Source: JAEDES01 sp964616405
GTDB taxonomy: Bacteria; Bacillota_I; Bacilli_A; RF39; UBA660
DNA: 51,703 nt
Assembly: GCA_964616405.1 (NCBI GenBank)
Contig: CAZTRE010000005.1
Span: 1 to 51,703, forward strand
Direction of reading: 5' to 3'
In this document: positions 16,954 to 26,465 of the stretch, in pieces
Position numbering within the stretch: position 1 is the first letter of the stretch
How the letters are laid out: each line of letters opens with the position of its first letter
The notes under the pieces: model-generated
Database searches by the model: none
What the model saw: the letters and a program-made list of their open reading frames with translations, nothing else
Told to the model about the DNA's origin: nothing
Made by a program: the position numbers and the translations under genes

Positions 16954-17889
16954 ATGGAAATTTTATTAATTATCTTGATAGTTATAGTGGCAATTTTAGT
17001 ATCGGGAATTAGAATTGTATCACAATCAAAAGCACAAGTTATTGAAAGACTTGGAGCATATCATAGAACCAATCATACTGGTTTACAATATGTTGTTCCA
17101 TTTTTCGAACGTGTATCAAATACTGTAAGCTTAAAAGAAATCGTTAGAGATTTCGCACCACAACCAGTTATTACAAAAGATAATGTAACAATGCAAATTG
17201 ATACAGTTGTTTATTTTCATATAACTGATCCGAAAATGTATACTTATGGTGTTGAAAATCCAGTTAATGCTATTGAAAATTTAACGGCAACAACATTACG
17301 TAATATTATTGGTGAGTTGGAATTAGATGAAACTTTAACATCTCGTGATGTTATTAATACGAAAATGCGTTCAATTTTAGATGTTGCTACAGATCCTTGG
17401 GGAATTAAAGTAACCCGTGTAGAAGTTAAAAATATTATTCCACCAAGAGATATTCAAGAAGCAATGGAAAAACAAATGCGAGCTGAACGTGAAAGACGTG
17501 AAGCTATTCTTAAAGCAGAAGGAGAAAAGAAAGCAGCTATTTTAATTGCTGAAGGTGAGAAGGAAAGTGCAATTTTAAGAGCCGATGCTAAGAGAGAATC
17601 ACATATTCGTGAGGCTGAAGGTGAAGCAACAGCAATAATTAAAATCCAAGAGGCAACAGCAGAAGGTTTAAGATTATTAAAAGAGGCTAAAATGGATGAT
17701 GCTGTATTAAAGTATAAGAGTTATGAAGCAATGACTCAAGTTGCTAATGGTAATGCTACAAAGATTATTGTACCAAGTGAATTACAAAATTTTGCAACAG
17801 CAGGAATGGTATTTGGGGAAATGCTTAATTCAAAGGATTCATCAACAGCAACTAAATCAAAAATGACTGCTACACGTTCAGAAAAATAA
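16954..17889 (+). CDS. SPFH/stomatin-family protein (QmcA-like)
   Basis: A membrane scaffold of 311 aa. Residues 2-22 are the membrane anchor. The SPFH/band-7 domain (about 24-180) reads SQSKAQVIERLGAYHRTNHTGLQ at its start and has the stomatin signature RDVINTKMRSILD...WGIKVTRVEVKNI. A long Ala/Glu/Arg-rich coiled coil (about 170-240) then promotes ring assembly. The tail is rich in Ser, Thr and Lys. Paired with NfeD, it should form large membrane complexes that organise proteases or lipids. A bidirectional terminator follows. Confidence 0.95.
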   Translation: MEILLIILIVIVAILVSGIRIVSQSKAQVIERLGAYHRTNHTGLQYVVPFFERVSNTVSLKEIVRDFAPQPVITKDNVTMQIDTVVYFHITDPKMYTYGVENPVNAIENLTATTLRNIIGELELDETLTSRDVINTKMRSILDVATDPWGIKVTRVEVKNIIPPRDIQEAMEKQMRAERERREAILKAEGEKKAAILIAEGEKESAILRADAKRESHIREAEGEATAIIKIQEATAEGLRLLKEAKMDDAVLKYKSYEAMTQVANGNATKIIVPSELQNFATAGMVFGEMLNSKDSSTATKSKMTATRSEK

Positions 17890-17940
17890 ATAGTGATAAA
17901 GACTGAAAAGACTAAATAGAATGATTTTGTAGTTTAACTA

Positions 17941-17978
17941 AAAAATACCACATAATTATGTTAGTGGTATTTTTTTTG
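17941..17978 (+). terminator. Bidirectional terminator
   Basis: AAAAATACCAC (17941-17951) pairs with GTGGTATTTTT (17964-17974), with T on both outer sides. It serves the SPFH gene and the convergent DUF1294 gene. Confidence 0.85.
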
Positions 17979-18225
17979 TAATTATTAGGAGCATTAGAAT
18001 TGTTACTGAGATTGGAATTATAATATAAAATTTTGGTTTTCTAATTTTATGTCTAAATAATAACATTCCAAAAAGAGTTCCAATACAACCTCCAAAAGTA
18101 CTTAAAGTTAGTAAAATGTGTTCACTAACTCTTTTTTTGCACTTTATTGCTAGTAATTTGTCTAATCCCATTATGAGAAAAGAAGTAATATTAATCCCTA
18201 TTAGATAAAGTTTAATTGTCATCAT
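17956..18225 (-). CDS. DUF1294 membrane protein
   Basis: A small integral membrane protein of 89 aa with three hydrophobic segments. The pattern MGLDKLLA(i)..KkRVSEhiLL.lst.GG..G...GM.lFrHKirKpkF is the DUF1294 signature. The function of the family is unknown. It is the last gene of a reverse-strand operon and overlaps the radical SAM gene by 14 bases. AAGGAAAG precedes the first of two adjacent ATG codons. Its coding end overlaps the terminator stem. Confidence 0.9.
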   Translation of the reverse strand: MMTIKLYLIGINITSFLIMGLDKLLAIKCKKRVSEHILLTLSTFGGCIGTLFGMLLFRHKIRKPKFYIIIPISVTILMLLIITKKIPLT

Positions 18226-19159
18226 TTAATTTCTTTCCTTGATAAGAATTTCTTCTGACCATTTCTTTATCAATATCATTTAAGACGCAGAATTTTTTTG
18301 TTAGCCATGTTGGTTCAATTAAATCATCTATTTTTGGATCTCCAGTAATTCTATGTATTACTATTTCGGGTCTTAATAATTCTAGTTGGTCAATAACAAT
18401 GTCAATATATTCATCTTTAGTTAAAACATGAAAGTGATCTTTTTTATAGAGGTAAGCTAAAGGAGTATCCTTTAAAATACTTAACATATGGATTTTTATT
18501 CCTTGAATATCTAGATTATTTAAATATTTAACAGTATTTAACATATCTTCTTTAGTTTCATAGGGAAGTCCATTTATAATATGAACAACGACATCGATAT
18601 TTTTTTCTCTTAGTTTTTTTGCCATGTTTTCAAAGGTTTCTAAACTATGACATCTGTTAATTAGCTTTGTTGTTTTTGGATTAGTTGTTTGAAGACCTAG
18701 TTCTATGGTTAAATAGGTTTTTTTGTTTAATTCGGCTAAGTATTCTAAGCATTCATCAGTAATTGAATCTGGTCGTGTGGAAATATTTAAACCAATAACA
18801 TCTTCTTGGTCAAGAATTTTATTGTGAAGTTTTTTTAAAGTCTCCACAGGGGCATAGGTATTGGTTCTAGCTTGAAAATAGCCAATATATTTAGCCTTTG
18901 GCCATTTTTTCAACATGTTTTTTTTAACTTCTAAAAATTGTTTTTCTATTTCATCTTCTTTATTTCCGGCAAATTCTCCGCTACCAGTTTTTGAACAATA
19001 AATACATCCCCCATATCCAATTGTTCCATCAATATTTGGACAAGAGAAACCAGCATTTAAACTAACTTTAAAAATTTTTTCATTAAATCTTTGTTTGTAG
19101 TAATAATCTAGGGTATGATATCTTTTATTTGAGTTAGAATATTTGAAATTATTTATCAT
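18212..19159 (-). CDS. TIGR01212-family radical SAM protein (YtqA/YhcC)
   Basis: A radical SAM enzyme of 315 aa. Near residue 35-55 the sequence SCPNIDGTIGYGGCIYC supplies the cysteines of the family's iron-sulfur cluster site. The rest (ARTNTYAPVETLKKLH, GLNISTRPDSI, ELGLQTTNPKT, HIINGLPYETKEDML) is the conserved barrel of TIGR01212 proteins. Family members are thought to act in RNA or cofactor modification; the substrate is not settled. A GTG at 19171 could extend the frame, but GAGG precedes the ATG at 19159, which lies 2 bases after the patatin stop. Confidence 0.92.
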   Translation of the reverse strand: MINNFKYSNSNKRYHTLDYYYKQRFNEKIFKVSLNAGFSCPNIDGTIGYGGCIYCSKTGSGEFAGNKEDEIEKQFLEVKKNMLKKWPKAKYIGYFQARTNTYAPVETLKKLHNKILDQEDVIGLNISTRPDSITDECLEYLAELNKKTYLTIELGLQTTNPKTTKLINRCHSLETFENMAKKLREKNIDVVVHIINGLPYETKEDMLNTVKYLNNLDIQGIKIHMLSILKDTPLAYLYKKDHFHVLTKDEYIDIVIDQLELLRPEIVIHRITGDPKIDDLIEPTWLTKKFCVLNDIDKEMVRRNSYQGKKLNDDN

Positions 19160-19160
19160 A

Positions 19161-20345
19161 TTAAGCCTCACATATTGTATATAAATAAATTGCTTTAAGT
19201 AAATTTATTGGATTTAAAAGAGCTTCGTTTCTTAAAGAGCGATATTCCTCATTTATAATCTTTAAATATAATTTTACTTCATTTTTTGTGTTATTGTTTT
19301 CTTTAATATAAACATTTAATTGCTTTTTTAAAGCTTTATTAAAGCTCTTGTATGTATAGATTTTTGAATCATCTAATTCAAAAGATTTAGCTAGATTTTC
19401 CATAACTTTTAATATTAACTTTTCAAGCAGATCGCTTTGTAATTCTTGATTTAAGCTAATATCTATATTGATGAGATTTTCAAATGAGCGTATTGCCTTT
19501 TTGTATTTTAATATTTTGTTTAAAAAATGTAGATACGTTTCTTTATATATTTTTTGATTCTTTTTTAGACTGTTTCTTTTAAAGGTATATTTATTACCTT
19601 CTAATGTTTTAAATGTTTTCATTGTGTCATTATAACCATATTTAATACTTTTTAAGGTAGATTCTTCTTTAAAATATAGAAAACTAGTTAACTTATTTTT
19701 AGGTTTAATTGTAGTTGTCTTTACTTTTTTAATAGGTGATTGTTTGATGCCAGGAGCATTTAAATCTACGGCAACTATTTCAGTTGCGCCCATAGAGATG
19801 GCTAAATTTATAGGCAGATTATCGTAGTATCCACCATCAATATATTTTTTATTACCAATTTGCTTTTCCTTAAAAGCAGGGAAACACGACGCTGAAGCTA
19901 CTAAATAGGAAGGAAAGAGTTCTTGTTCAATAGAATTTTTGGTAACTTCTACGGCTTTTTTATCTGTAATATTGTAGGTTACTAAGCCATAATTAATTTT
20001 TGAAGAAAAAAATTTTCTTTTATTAAAAGCCTGATTAATTATATTTTCTAATTCGGTTGTATTCATTCCACCATCTTTAAGAATGTGCTTACTATACATT
20101 TTATAAATATCTAAATTAGTTGCTGTATCAGTTGTTTCTTCATTAAATAGAGATTTTAAGTTTATTTTCTGCCATATTTTTATGGCTTTTTTATAATTGC
20201 TTTGAACTATTAAGACGCCATTTAGGGCACCAACTGAGGTACCTGTAACAATATCAAATTTCATATTTAATTTTTTTAATGCTTTCCAAACGCCAATTTG
20301 GTAAGCTCCTTTGGCTCCGCCTCCGGATAAAACTAATGCTTTCAT
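19161..20345 (-). CDS. Patatin-like phospholipase
   Basis: A lipid acyl hydrolase of 394 aa. The oxyanion-hole motif GGGAKGAYQ is at residues 8-16, the nucleophile Ser37 in GTSVG, and the dyad Asp in IDGGYYDN. The catalytic domain covers about residues 1-200 and resembles the RssA/YchK type. The remaining 190 residues are a Lys-rich helical region with no known motif, longer than in the shortest family members. It probably acts on membrane phospholipids in the cytoplasm, as no signal peptide is present. It is first in the operon with the radical SAM and DUF1294 genes. Confidence 0.9.
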   Translation of the reverse strand: MKALVLSGGGAKGAYQIGVWKALKKLNMKFDIVTGTSVGALNGVLIVQSNYKKAIKIWQKINLKSLFNEETTDTATNLDIYKMYSKHILKDGGMNTTELENIINQAFNKRKFFSSKINYGLVTYNITDKKAVEVTKNSIEQELFPSYLVASASCFPAFKEKQIGNKKYIDGGYYDNLPINLAISMGATEIVAVDLNAPGIKQSPIKKVKTTTIKPKNKLTSFLYFKEESTLKSIKYGYNDTMKTFKTLEGNKYTFKRNSLKKNQKIYKETYLHFLNKILKYKKAIRSFENLINIDISLNQELQSDLLEKLILKVMENLAKSFELDDSKIYTYKSFNKALKKQLNVYIKENNNTKNEVKLYLKIINEEYRSLRNEALLNPINLLKAIYLYTICEA

Positions 20346-20368
20346 ACTTCACCTTTTTCGATTAAAAG

Positions 20369-20387
20369 TTGAGTTTTAAATACTCAA
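20369..20387. promoter_or_regulatory. Palindrome between divergent genes
   Basis: TTGAGT (20369-20374) and ACTCAA (20382-20387) flank a 7-base AT spacer between the patatin and VanY genes. It could be an operator, but nothing else supports this. Confidence 0.3.
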
Positions 20388-20463
20388 AATTGTCTAAATT
20401 GTAACATAAATTTACTAAAAAAGCAATTTAGTATGGTATACTGATTATAGGTAGGTGGTGCAT

Positions 20464-21588
20464 TTGAAAAAGAAAAAGTTAAAGTTGAAGAAAAATGTTT
20501 TGAAATGGCTTAAATGCGCTGGAGTAGTTTTAATTGTAATTTTAATAGGATATTTTATATACGCTAAAGAACTTGGAAATTTTACTAAATTAGATTATAG
20601 TAGAAAAGCTAGTAGAGAGATTTTATTTAGTGGAAATAAAGATTATGTTTTATCAGTAGGAAAGAATAAGACTTTAAATGCAGCATTCGAAAGTCGTGAT
20701 TATAAAGATAAATATTTAACTAATTATGCAAAGATTAAATATCAGCATCAAGAAAATATAATTAAGAATATTAATGTGTTATTAAATATGGGATATTCTA
20801 ATAATGATGTTTCAATTATTTTGGCCCATGGAAATGATAAAGAAGTAAGTGATTTTGCGAAAAGAGAGAGAGTAAAATATTTGGAAGAATTTTATCAATA
20901 TCCATACGCAAAATTGAGAAATTATGATCGATATATAAAGTATACTGATGAGACTGGTGAGGATGAAATGACAACGGTTATTCATGTTAATCTTAATATG
21001 GATAAAGAAGAATATGTTGACTCTAAAAAACAGACAAAATTTAGTTTTGACATGTTGGTGAATAAGTATCATTCAGTTGAAAAAGATTTTGAACCTGATA
21101 ATTTGATTACTATTGCGGAAAAATACACGGATGATGAAAAATTAAAGGGTAATAGGGAAGCTGTTAATGCATTAATTCAGATGATGGAGGCAGCAAAAAT
21201 TGATGATTTGGAAATGAAAGTAAATTCTGCATATAGAAGTTATGAAGATCAAGAGGAATTAGCTGAATATTACCGAAAATGGTATGGTGATAATTACGTT
21301 ACAAATTATGTTGCGAAACCAGGTTTTTCCGATCATCATACGGGACTTGCTTTTGATATAGGTAATACTTCTAAAACCAAGTTTATTGAATCTAAGGAAT
21401 ATAAGTGGTTACAAAATAATGCTTATAAGTATGGTTTTATTGCGCGTTTTCCAAAGGGTGGAGAAAGTATTACAGGGTTTAGGAGTGAACCACAACATTA
21501 TCGATATGTTGGTAAAAAAATAGCTAAATATATAGAAGAAAATAATATTACTTTTGAAGAATATTATGTTATGTTTTTAGACAAATAA
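20464..21588 (+). CDS. VanY-type D,D-carboxypeptidase, membrane-anchored
   Basis: Probably trims the terminal D-Ala of peptidoglycan stems. It is about 374 aa. A basic start is followed by one membrane helix (near residues 16-34), then about 190 residues of unknown fold, then the VanY domain: SAYRSYEDQ, the zinc-binding SDHHTGLAFDIG (SxHxxGxxxD) and EPQHYRYVG, where the usual Trp before the zinc His is Gln. The start is uncertain: a TTG at 20464 follows AGGTGG by 5 bases, while GTG codons at 20455 and 20458 overlap that site. It is convergent with a second VanY gene. Confidence 0.88.
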   Translation: MKKKKLKLKKNVLKWLKCAGVVLIVILIGYFIYAKELGNFTKLDYSRKASREILFSGNKDYVLSVGKNKTLNAAFESRDYKDKYLTNYAKIKYQHQENIIKNINVLLNMGYSNNDVSIILAHGNDKEVSDFAKRERVKYLEEFYQYPYAKLRNYDRYIKYTDETGEDEMTTVIHVNLNMDKEEYVDSKKQTKFSFDMLVNKYHSVEKDFEPDNLITIAEKYTDDEKLKGNREAVNALIQMMEAAKIDDLEMKVNSAYRSYEDQEELAEYYRKWYGDNYVTNYVAKPGFSDHHTGLAFDIGNTSKTKFIESKEYKWLQNNAYKYGFIARFPKGGESITGFRSEPQHYRYVGKKIAKYIEENNITFEEYYVMFLDK

Positions 21589-21616
21589 AAAACCTTAACT
21601 TATTTTAAGGTTTTTC
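21587..21616 (+). terminator. Bidirectional terminator between two VanY genes
   Basis: AAAAAACCTTAA (21587-21598) pairs with TTAAGGTTTTT (21605-21615). Confidence 0.85.
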
Positions 21617-22668
21617 TATGCAACTTTTAAGTATTCTTCTAGAGTTACGTTTTGATTATAAATATTGGTGGCATGAGGGTTTCCAACATAACGAACATGC
21701 CATGGTTCATATTTATACCCAGTTATATGTGATTTGCCTTGGGGATATCTAATGATAAATCCATACAAATGAGCATTATTCTGTAACCAAATTCCAGCAG
21801 GCGTTGAACCATAGTAGTCATCTATTTTTCCAATGTCAAAGGCTAGTCCCGATTGATGTTCTGAATGTCCAGGTCTAGCAGAGTAAGTATCGGCCTTAGC
21901 TTGCCCATCCATTTGTACGTAATTGTTATAAATTGTTTGTTGATTTGAATATGATCTAAATCCTGAAATTAATGGGATTGTGTGTCCTGCCGTTGCTGCC
22001 CCTCTTTGTAATTCTTTTAATGCAGCTAAGGCTTCAGAATCAGCACCTGGATTATAAGTACTTGGGAGTGAATATTGTTTGTTGACAAGAAGTATTCCAG
22101 TGATATATGTCATTCCGTTTACAACATTTATTCTTTCATTAACTGTAACTTTCCGTTTAACAGTCGTTTTGTTTTTATTAGAATCTTTGACAGTATAAAT
22201 TATTTCATATTCACCGGCCTGGTTAGAATTTACATTGTTAGTGATTTTGACTTTTTCAGTTAAATTTCCATCATAATTGTCAGTTGCTACAAATCCTGGT
22301 TCTTGATATTCATCATTAATATAAATAGAAATATCTCCTGCTGTAAGTGTTATTTCTGGTTTTGTAGTATCTACTACGATGACTTTACGTTTAACACTTT
22401 TACTAATAATAGATTTTTTTACTGTATAGGTTAGAGTATAAGTATCAACTTTTGTTGCATCAACTTTGCCAATTGTTTTATAAATATTTTGGGGACCAGT
22501 AATTGTAATACCAGGTTCTTTATATTTATTATTTACTTCAATTTTGATAGTACTTTTTCCATTTAGTTTAATATTTATAGACAAAAATAGAATGATAAAA
22601 TAACCTATAATAAATAATAAAATAATTCCTATTATGATTGTTGAGTATATGCGAATTTTTTTCTTCAT
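21616..22668 (-). CDS. VanY-type D,D-carboxypeptidase with Ig-like repeats
   Basis: A second carboxypeptidase, 350 aa, with a different front end. A basic N-terminus and one membrane helix (about residues 8-31) are followed by two DUF5011-type Ig-like repeats (about 32-102 and 105-178; each ends in KRKV.V, with VVDTTKPEITL and YEIIYTVKDSNKNKT). The VanY domain has GFRSYSNQQ, SEHQSGLAFDIG and EPWHVRYVG, all zinc and substrate residues intact. It should act on peptidoglycan stem peptides outside the membrane. The two VanY genes differ in everything but the catalytic domain, so they are not a recent duplication. Confidence 0.93.
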   Translation of the reverse strand: MKKKIRIYSTIIIGIILLFIIGYFIILFLSINIKLNGKSTIKIEVNNKYKEPGITITGPQNIYKTIGKVDATKVDTYTLTYTVKKSIISKSVKRKVIVVDTTKPEITLTAGDISIYINDEYQEPGFVATDNYDGNLTEKVKITNNVNSNQAGEYEIIYTVKDSNKNKTTVKRKVTVNERINVVNGMTYITGILLVNKQYSLPSTYNPGADSEALAALKELQRGAATAGHTIPLISGFRSYSNQQTIYNNYVQMDGQAKADTYSARPGHSEHQSGLAFDIGKIDDYYGSTPAGIWLQNNAHLYGFIIRYPQGKSHITGYKYEPWHVRYVGNPHATNIYNQNVTLEEYLKVA

Positions 22669-22742
22669 TTTTTTATTTTCAACTCCTTAATTATTTATTT
22701 AATTATATCATACTTTTGTGGTAAAAACGTTCCTTTTTAGAC

Positions 22743-22771
22743 TTGGAATATTTATGTTGATATGTTATTAT
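22743..22771 (+). promoter_or_regulatory. Promoter of the GH31 gene
   Basis: TTGGAA (22743-22748), 17 bases, TATTAT (22766-22771) with TGt before the -10. Confidence 0.65.
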
Positions 22772-22801
22772 GTTATTAGAGTAAAAAGAAGGTGGTTGAT
22801 T

Positions 22802-25222
22802 ATGTATCCGCTTGGAAGACAATTTACAGTTGATAGTGCAAAGTTGGTTAGTGATAAGAAGACTATTTTCGCAGGTAATAATTATAGAATCTCTGTTATT
22901 TCAGAACGCGTTGTTAGATTAGAGTATTCTGTCAACGGACAATTTATTGATAGACCTACACAGTTGATTAAAAGAAGAAACTTAGGAGTACCAGATTTCG
23001 CAATTAGACAAGATGCTCATTTGGTGGAAATAAGTACTAAATACTTTGTACTTACATATATTAAGGGTCAACCTTTTGTTGGACCACGAGTTGATCCAAT
23101 GAAAAACTTAAAAATCACACTTCGTAGCCGTGAGAAAGATAGAAATAAAGACTGGTATGTTGGACATGCTGAAGCAAGAAATTTGCATGGTAATATGATT
23201 GGTGTTGATGTAGAAATACCAAAGGGTTTGGAAAATGGTTTGTTTTCGTTAGATGGATTTGCTTCGTTTGATGATAGCAAATCAAAAATTATAATGGAAG
23301 ATGGTACTTTAGCTGAGCCAGTAGAAAATCATTTAGATATATATGTTTTTATGTATGATAGAGATTTCAAACAAGCACTACTTGATTATTTTAAGATGAC
23401 AGGAGCTCCAGCTTTAATTCCTCGTTATGCTTTAGGTAATTGGTGGTGTAGAAATACTGTTTACGATGATACAAGTTTATATCAATTGATTAGAAATTTT
23501 GAAAGAGGAAAGATTCCAATTTCAGTTATGTTGTTTGATCATGATTGGCATTATAGAAATGTAGGAAATAATAAAAATTTGAAAGCTGGTTTTACATTTA
23601 ATAAAGATTTATTTATTGAACCAGAGAAGACTATTGAAGATTTACATAAACGTGGTATTCGTGTAGGCTTGTGTATTGATCCCATGAATGGAATTTATCC
23701 ACATGAGATGTATTACAAACAGGCAAGTGAAGTATTGGGCGTGACTGAGCCTAAAATTATTTTATTTGATCCCCTTAATCCAAAATTATTAGATGTTTTA
23801 TTTAAAATGTTCTTACATCCGTTAGAAGCTCAAGGAGTTGATTTCTTTTGGAATGATTCAACTGGGAAAGGCGATATTAACAAGTTATGGGCATTAAATC
23901 ATTATATGTTTTTAGATAGTGGGCGTGCTAATACGAAAAGACCAATGCTTTTAGGTAGAGGAAGTGTTTATGCTCCACATAGATATCCAGTCTTATATGG
24001 AGGATCTAGTGAAATTAGTTGGGAAGCTTTAAAACAGTTACCTTTTATGTATTTAAACGCTGCTAATATTGGTGTTAGTTGGTGGAGCCATGATGTTGGT
24101 GGAAACCATGGTGGTATTGAAGATGGAGAACTTTACGTTAGGTATTTGCAATTAAGTACTTTTGCGCCTATTTTACGTTTCCATGCTGCAAGAGGAGCTT
24201 ATTATAAAAAAGAGCCTTGGTTATGGGATGTTAAAACTGAGCAAATTGCGATAGATTATTTAAGACTTCGTCATAGATTAATTCCATATTTATATACAGA
24301 GGCTTATAATTATACAAAGTCTGGTACACCATTAATCCAACCATTTTATTATAATTATATGTGGACTTATGATGATGAGTTATATAGAAACCAGTATTAT
24401 TTTGGTTCACAATTACTTGTTTGTCCAATTCTTACTACAAAAGATATAACAATGAATCGTACAATTCATAGATTCTTTATACCTGATGGAACTTGGTATG
24501 ATTTTATTACTGGTAAAAAGTTTCCTGGCAATAAAAAATATGTTTCATTTTTTAAGGAAGAGGATTATCCAGTATTTGCTCATGCAGGTTCAATTATTCC
24601 TTTATCTAATAGAAGTGATTATAATAATACAGGGTTACCAGTTGACTTAGAAATTCAAATATTCCCTGGAGTAAGTAATACATATACAATGTATGAAGAC
24701 GATGGCGTTACGGCATTATATAGAGAAGGTTATTATTTGAAAACGTCAATTGATTATAATTATTTAAGAGATAATTATACTGTGGTTATTAGGAGTATTG
24801 ATGGTAAAAGTGGAATTGTACCTGATAAGAGAAATTATAAAATGGTGTTTAGGAATACTAAGAAACCACAAGAAGTTCTTACGTATTTTAATGCTGAAAA
24901 AATACCATTTGAAGCTTATATAGATGGAAATGATTTTATTGTAGAACTTAAAGATATTCCAACTATTGGTCAAGTTACTATTACTTGTAAGGGTAAAGAT
25001 ATTGAAATTGAAGCAGCTCGTTTAATCAATGATGAAGTAGATAGTATCTTGATGGATTTAAAGATTAATACATATTTGAAAGAAGAAATAGCAGCTATTA
25101 TGTTTAGTAAAGAACAAATTAGTAAAAAGAGAATTGCTATTCGTAAATTGAAGAAAAAGGGACTTTCTAAAGAATATATCGGTTTATTCTTGAAATTATT
25201 AGAGTATTTGAGTGAGGTTTAG
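22802..25222 (+). CDS. GH31 alpha-glycosidase
   Basis: A glycoside hydrolase of family 31, 806 aa, cytosolic (no signal peptide). The N-terminal beta-sandwich runs to about residue 200, then the barrel with NWWCRN and DHDWHYRNVG. Asp352 in FFWNDST is the likely nucleophile and Asp431 in WWSHDVGG the likely acid/base. RFHAARG and the C-terminal sandwich with MYEDDGVTALYREG follow. The last 65 residues (after ITCKGKD) form an extra Lys/Glu-rich helical tail not usual in the family. Substrate probably alpha-glucosides, but specificity cannot be read. A frame open from 22718 is longer; AAGGTGG sets the start. The next gene begins 11 bases later. Confidence 0.93.
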   Translation: MYPLGRQFTVDSAKLVSDKKTIFAGNNYRISVISERVVRLEYSVNGQFIDRPTQLIKRRNLGVPDFAIRQDAHLVEISTKYFVLTYIKGQPFVGPRVDPMKNLKITLRSREKDRNKDWYVGHAEARNLHGNMIGVDVEIPKGLENGLFSLDGFASFDDSKSKIIMEDGTLAEPVENHLDIYVFMYDRDFKQALLDYFKMTGAPALIPRYALGNWWCRNTVYDDTSLYQLIRNFERGKIPISVMLFDHDWHYRNVGNNKNLKAGFTFNKDLFIEPEKTIEDLHKRGIRVGLCIDPMNGIYPHEMYYKQASEVLGVTEPKIILFDPLNPKLLDVLFKMFLHPLEAQGVDFFWNDSTGKGDINKLWALNHYMFLDSGRANTKRPMLLGRGSVYAPHRYPVLYGGSSEISWEALKQLPFMYLNAANIGVSWWSHDVGGNHGGIEDGELYVRYLQLSTFAPILRFHAARGAYYKKEPWLWDVKTEQIAIDYLRLRHRLIPYLYTEAYNYTKSGTPLIQPFYYNYMWTYDDELYRNQYYFGSQLLVCPILTTKDITMNRTIHRFFIPDGTWYDFITGKKFPGNKKYVSFFKEEDYPVFAHAGSIIPLSNRSDYNNTGLPVDLEIQIFPGVSNTYTMYEDDGVTALYREGYYLKTSIDYNYLRDNYTVVIRSIDGKSGIVPDKRNYKMVFRNTKKPQEVLTYFNAEKIPFEAYIDGNDFIVELKDIPTIGQVTITCKGKDIEIEAARLINDEVDSILMDLKINTYLKEEIAAIMFSKEQISKKRIAIRKLKKKGLSKEYIGLFLKLLEYLSEV

Positions 25223-25233
25223 GAGGTTATACT

Positions 25234-26190
25234 ATGAGTAATAGACGTGAAGAAATAACTGATAGGGTTAAACGAATTACTAAGTTAGAAGAGGAAACAA
25301 TTCTAAGATATAGTGAAGAAATTGATTACGATGATAATTTATCTATGTATGATGTAATGATTAAGCATTTTGCTTTGGGAGATTTGGATGATGTTTTCTT
25401 GACTGATGTTACAAAGAATATGAGTAAAGATGAGGCAAAAAAACTATTTGATTTAGTTAGACAATATGTTTCATTATGTTTTGCAAAGGGTGATGTTGAT
25501 TATTGGGTATGCTCTTTAGAAAATGCTAGTGCCGTAGATTATCAGTTTATTGCAACTTCTATATTTGATAATTATGATTATTTGCTTGAGTTAGCAAAAG
25601 ATGGTGGAGAAGCCGTTTTGAAGCAACTTGTTGCATTAAGAGAAAATAAAGATTTACAGGATGCAGCTGTTATTCAGTATTTGAGAGATTACTTTATTGA
25701 TGATCGGGCTTTAAAAGTTGTATTAATGGATATGACAGAAGAAAATAGTCCTTATGATATTTTCTCTAATGAACAAAAAGCAATTTTGTTTACTTATCCT
25801 GAAGGAACTTTATATTCGTTTGGCGAAGTTGATAGTTCTAAAGTAGTTAAAATTACTTCGCCATATGTTTTAGGAAGTAGATTATTTAATGACTTTCATC
25901 AATATATATCCTCTGATTTAATTGGTGATATTTCTAGTCAGAATGTTGATGAAGTATCTAAGTTATTAACTAATTTCTTTTCGGATGATAGTTTTGATTT
26001 TGAGGAAGCAGCTTTTGATTTGTCTGTTAGATATCGAGATTATGTGGCGCAGAATGATATGGATTTTGATAGTGAAGTTGAGGGCGTTGTTTATGATGTT
26101 GATGGAAATGATATTAAAAATGCCTGGGATAGTGGAGATGGAGTTCTAGGCAGTTCCTATGAAGTTCCTTATGGTGGAGGTACTAAGTAA
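25234..26190 (+). CDS. Unknown acidic protein downstream of GH31
   Basis: I do not recognise this protein. It is 318 aa, strongly acidic, with no signal peptide or membrane helix. The first 200 residues look all-helical, with runs such as SKDEAKKLFDLVRQYVSLCF and LLELAKDGGEAVLKQLVALR that could be helical repeats. The C-terminus is low in structure and rich in Asp and Gly (VYDVDGNDIKN, GGGTK). Its RBS is AGGAGG, 11 bases after the GH31 stop, so the two are almost certainly cotranscribed. It may regulate or accompany the GH31 enzyme, but nothing in the sequence states how. Confidence 0.75.
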   Translation: MSNRREEITDRVKRITKLEEETILRYSEEIDYDDNLSMYDVMIKHFALGDLDDVFLTDVTKNMSKDEAKKLFDLVRQYVSLCFAKGDVDYWVCSLENASAVDYQFIATSIFDNYDYLLELAKDGGEAVLKQLVALRENKDLQDAAVIQYLRDYFIDDRALKVVLMDMTEENSPYDIFSNEQKAILFTYPEGTLYSFGEVDSSKVVKITSPYVLGSRLFNDFHQYISSDLIGDISSQNVDEVSKLLTNFFSDDSFDFEEAAFDLSVRYRDYVAQNDMDFDSEVEGVVYDVDGNDIKNAWDSGDGVLGSSYEVPYGGGTK

Positions 26191-26198
26191 AAAAACAC

Positions 26199-26227
26199 TT
26201 GAAAAATGAGTTAGAAAAGCATATACT
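26199..26227 (+). promoter_or_regulatory. Promoter of the leucine T-box operon
   Basis: TTGAAA (26199-26204), 17 bases, TATACT (26222-26227). It lies about 50 bases before the T-box stem I. Confidence 0.75.
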
Positions 26228-26275
26228 AGTAGTATATTTTGGAAATATTGCTGGTAGTAGTAATAATATTCTTTC

Positions 26276-26446
26276 TTTTAGAGAGCTTATGGTTGGTGAA
26301 AATAAGTATTGAGATGTTATGAACTTGACTGGTTTTAGAATATGTAGGGCAAGACCTTTATCTCTATTAAAGCTGCATAGTTTACTATGAAGTAAGGTGG
26401 TACCGCGAAAGTTTTCGTCCTTATAATTTATGTAAGGGCGTTTTTA
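26276..26446 (+). promoter_or_regulatory. T-box leader, leucine type
   Basis: A tRNA-sensing leader. Stem I begins with AGAGAGC and GGTTGGTG. The probable specifier codon is CTT (Leu) at 26324-26326 in GAACTTGACTGG. The T-box itself, AAGGTGGTACCGCG, is at 26394-26407, and the terminator follows: CGTCCTTA (26416-26423) with TAAGGGCG (26433-26440) and a T run. Uncharged leucine tRNA would stabilise the antiterminator and switch on the membrane-protein gene and leuS. Confidence 0.93.
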
Positions 26447-26465
26447 TTTGGAAAAGGAGAATATT

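Noticed and set aside
20464..22668. Recent duplication of the two VanY genes
   Set aside because: Only the catalytic motifs are shared; the front domains differ completely and the catalytic domains are well diverged.
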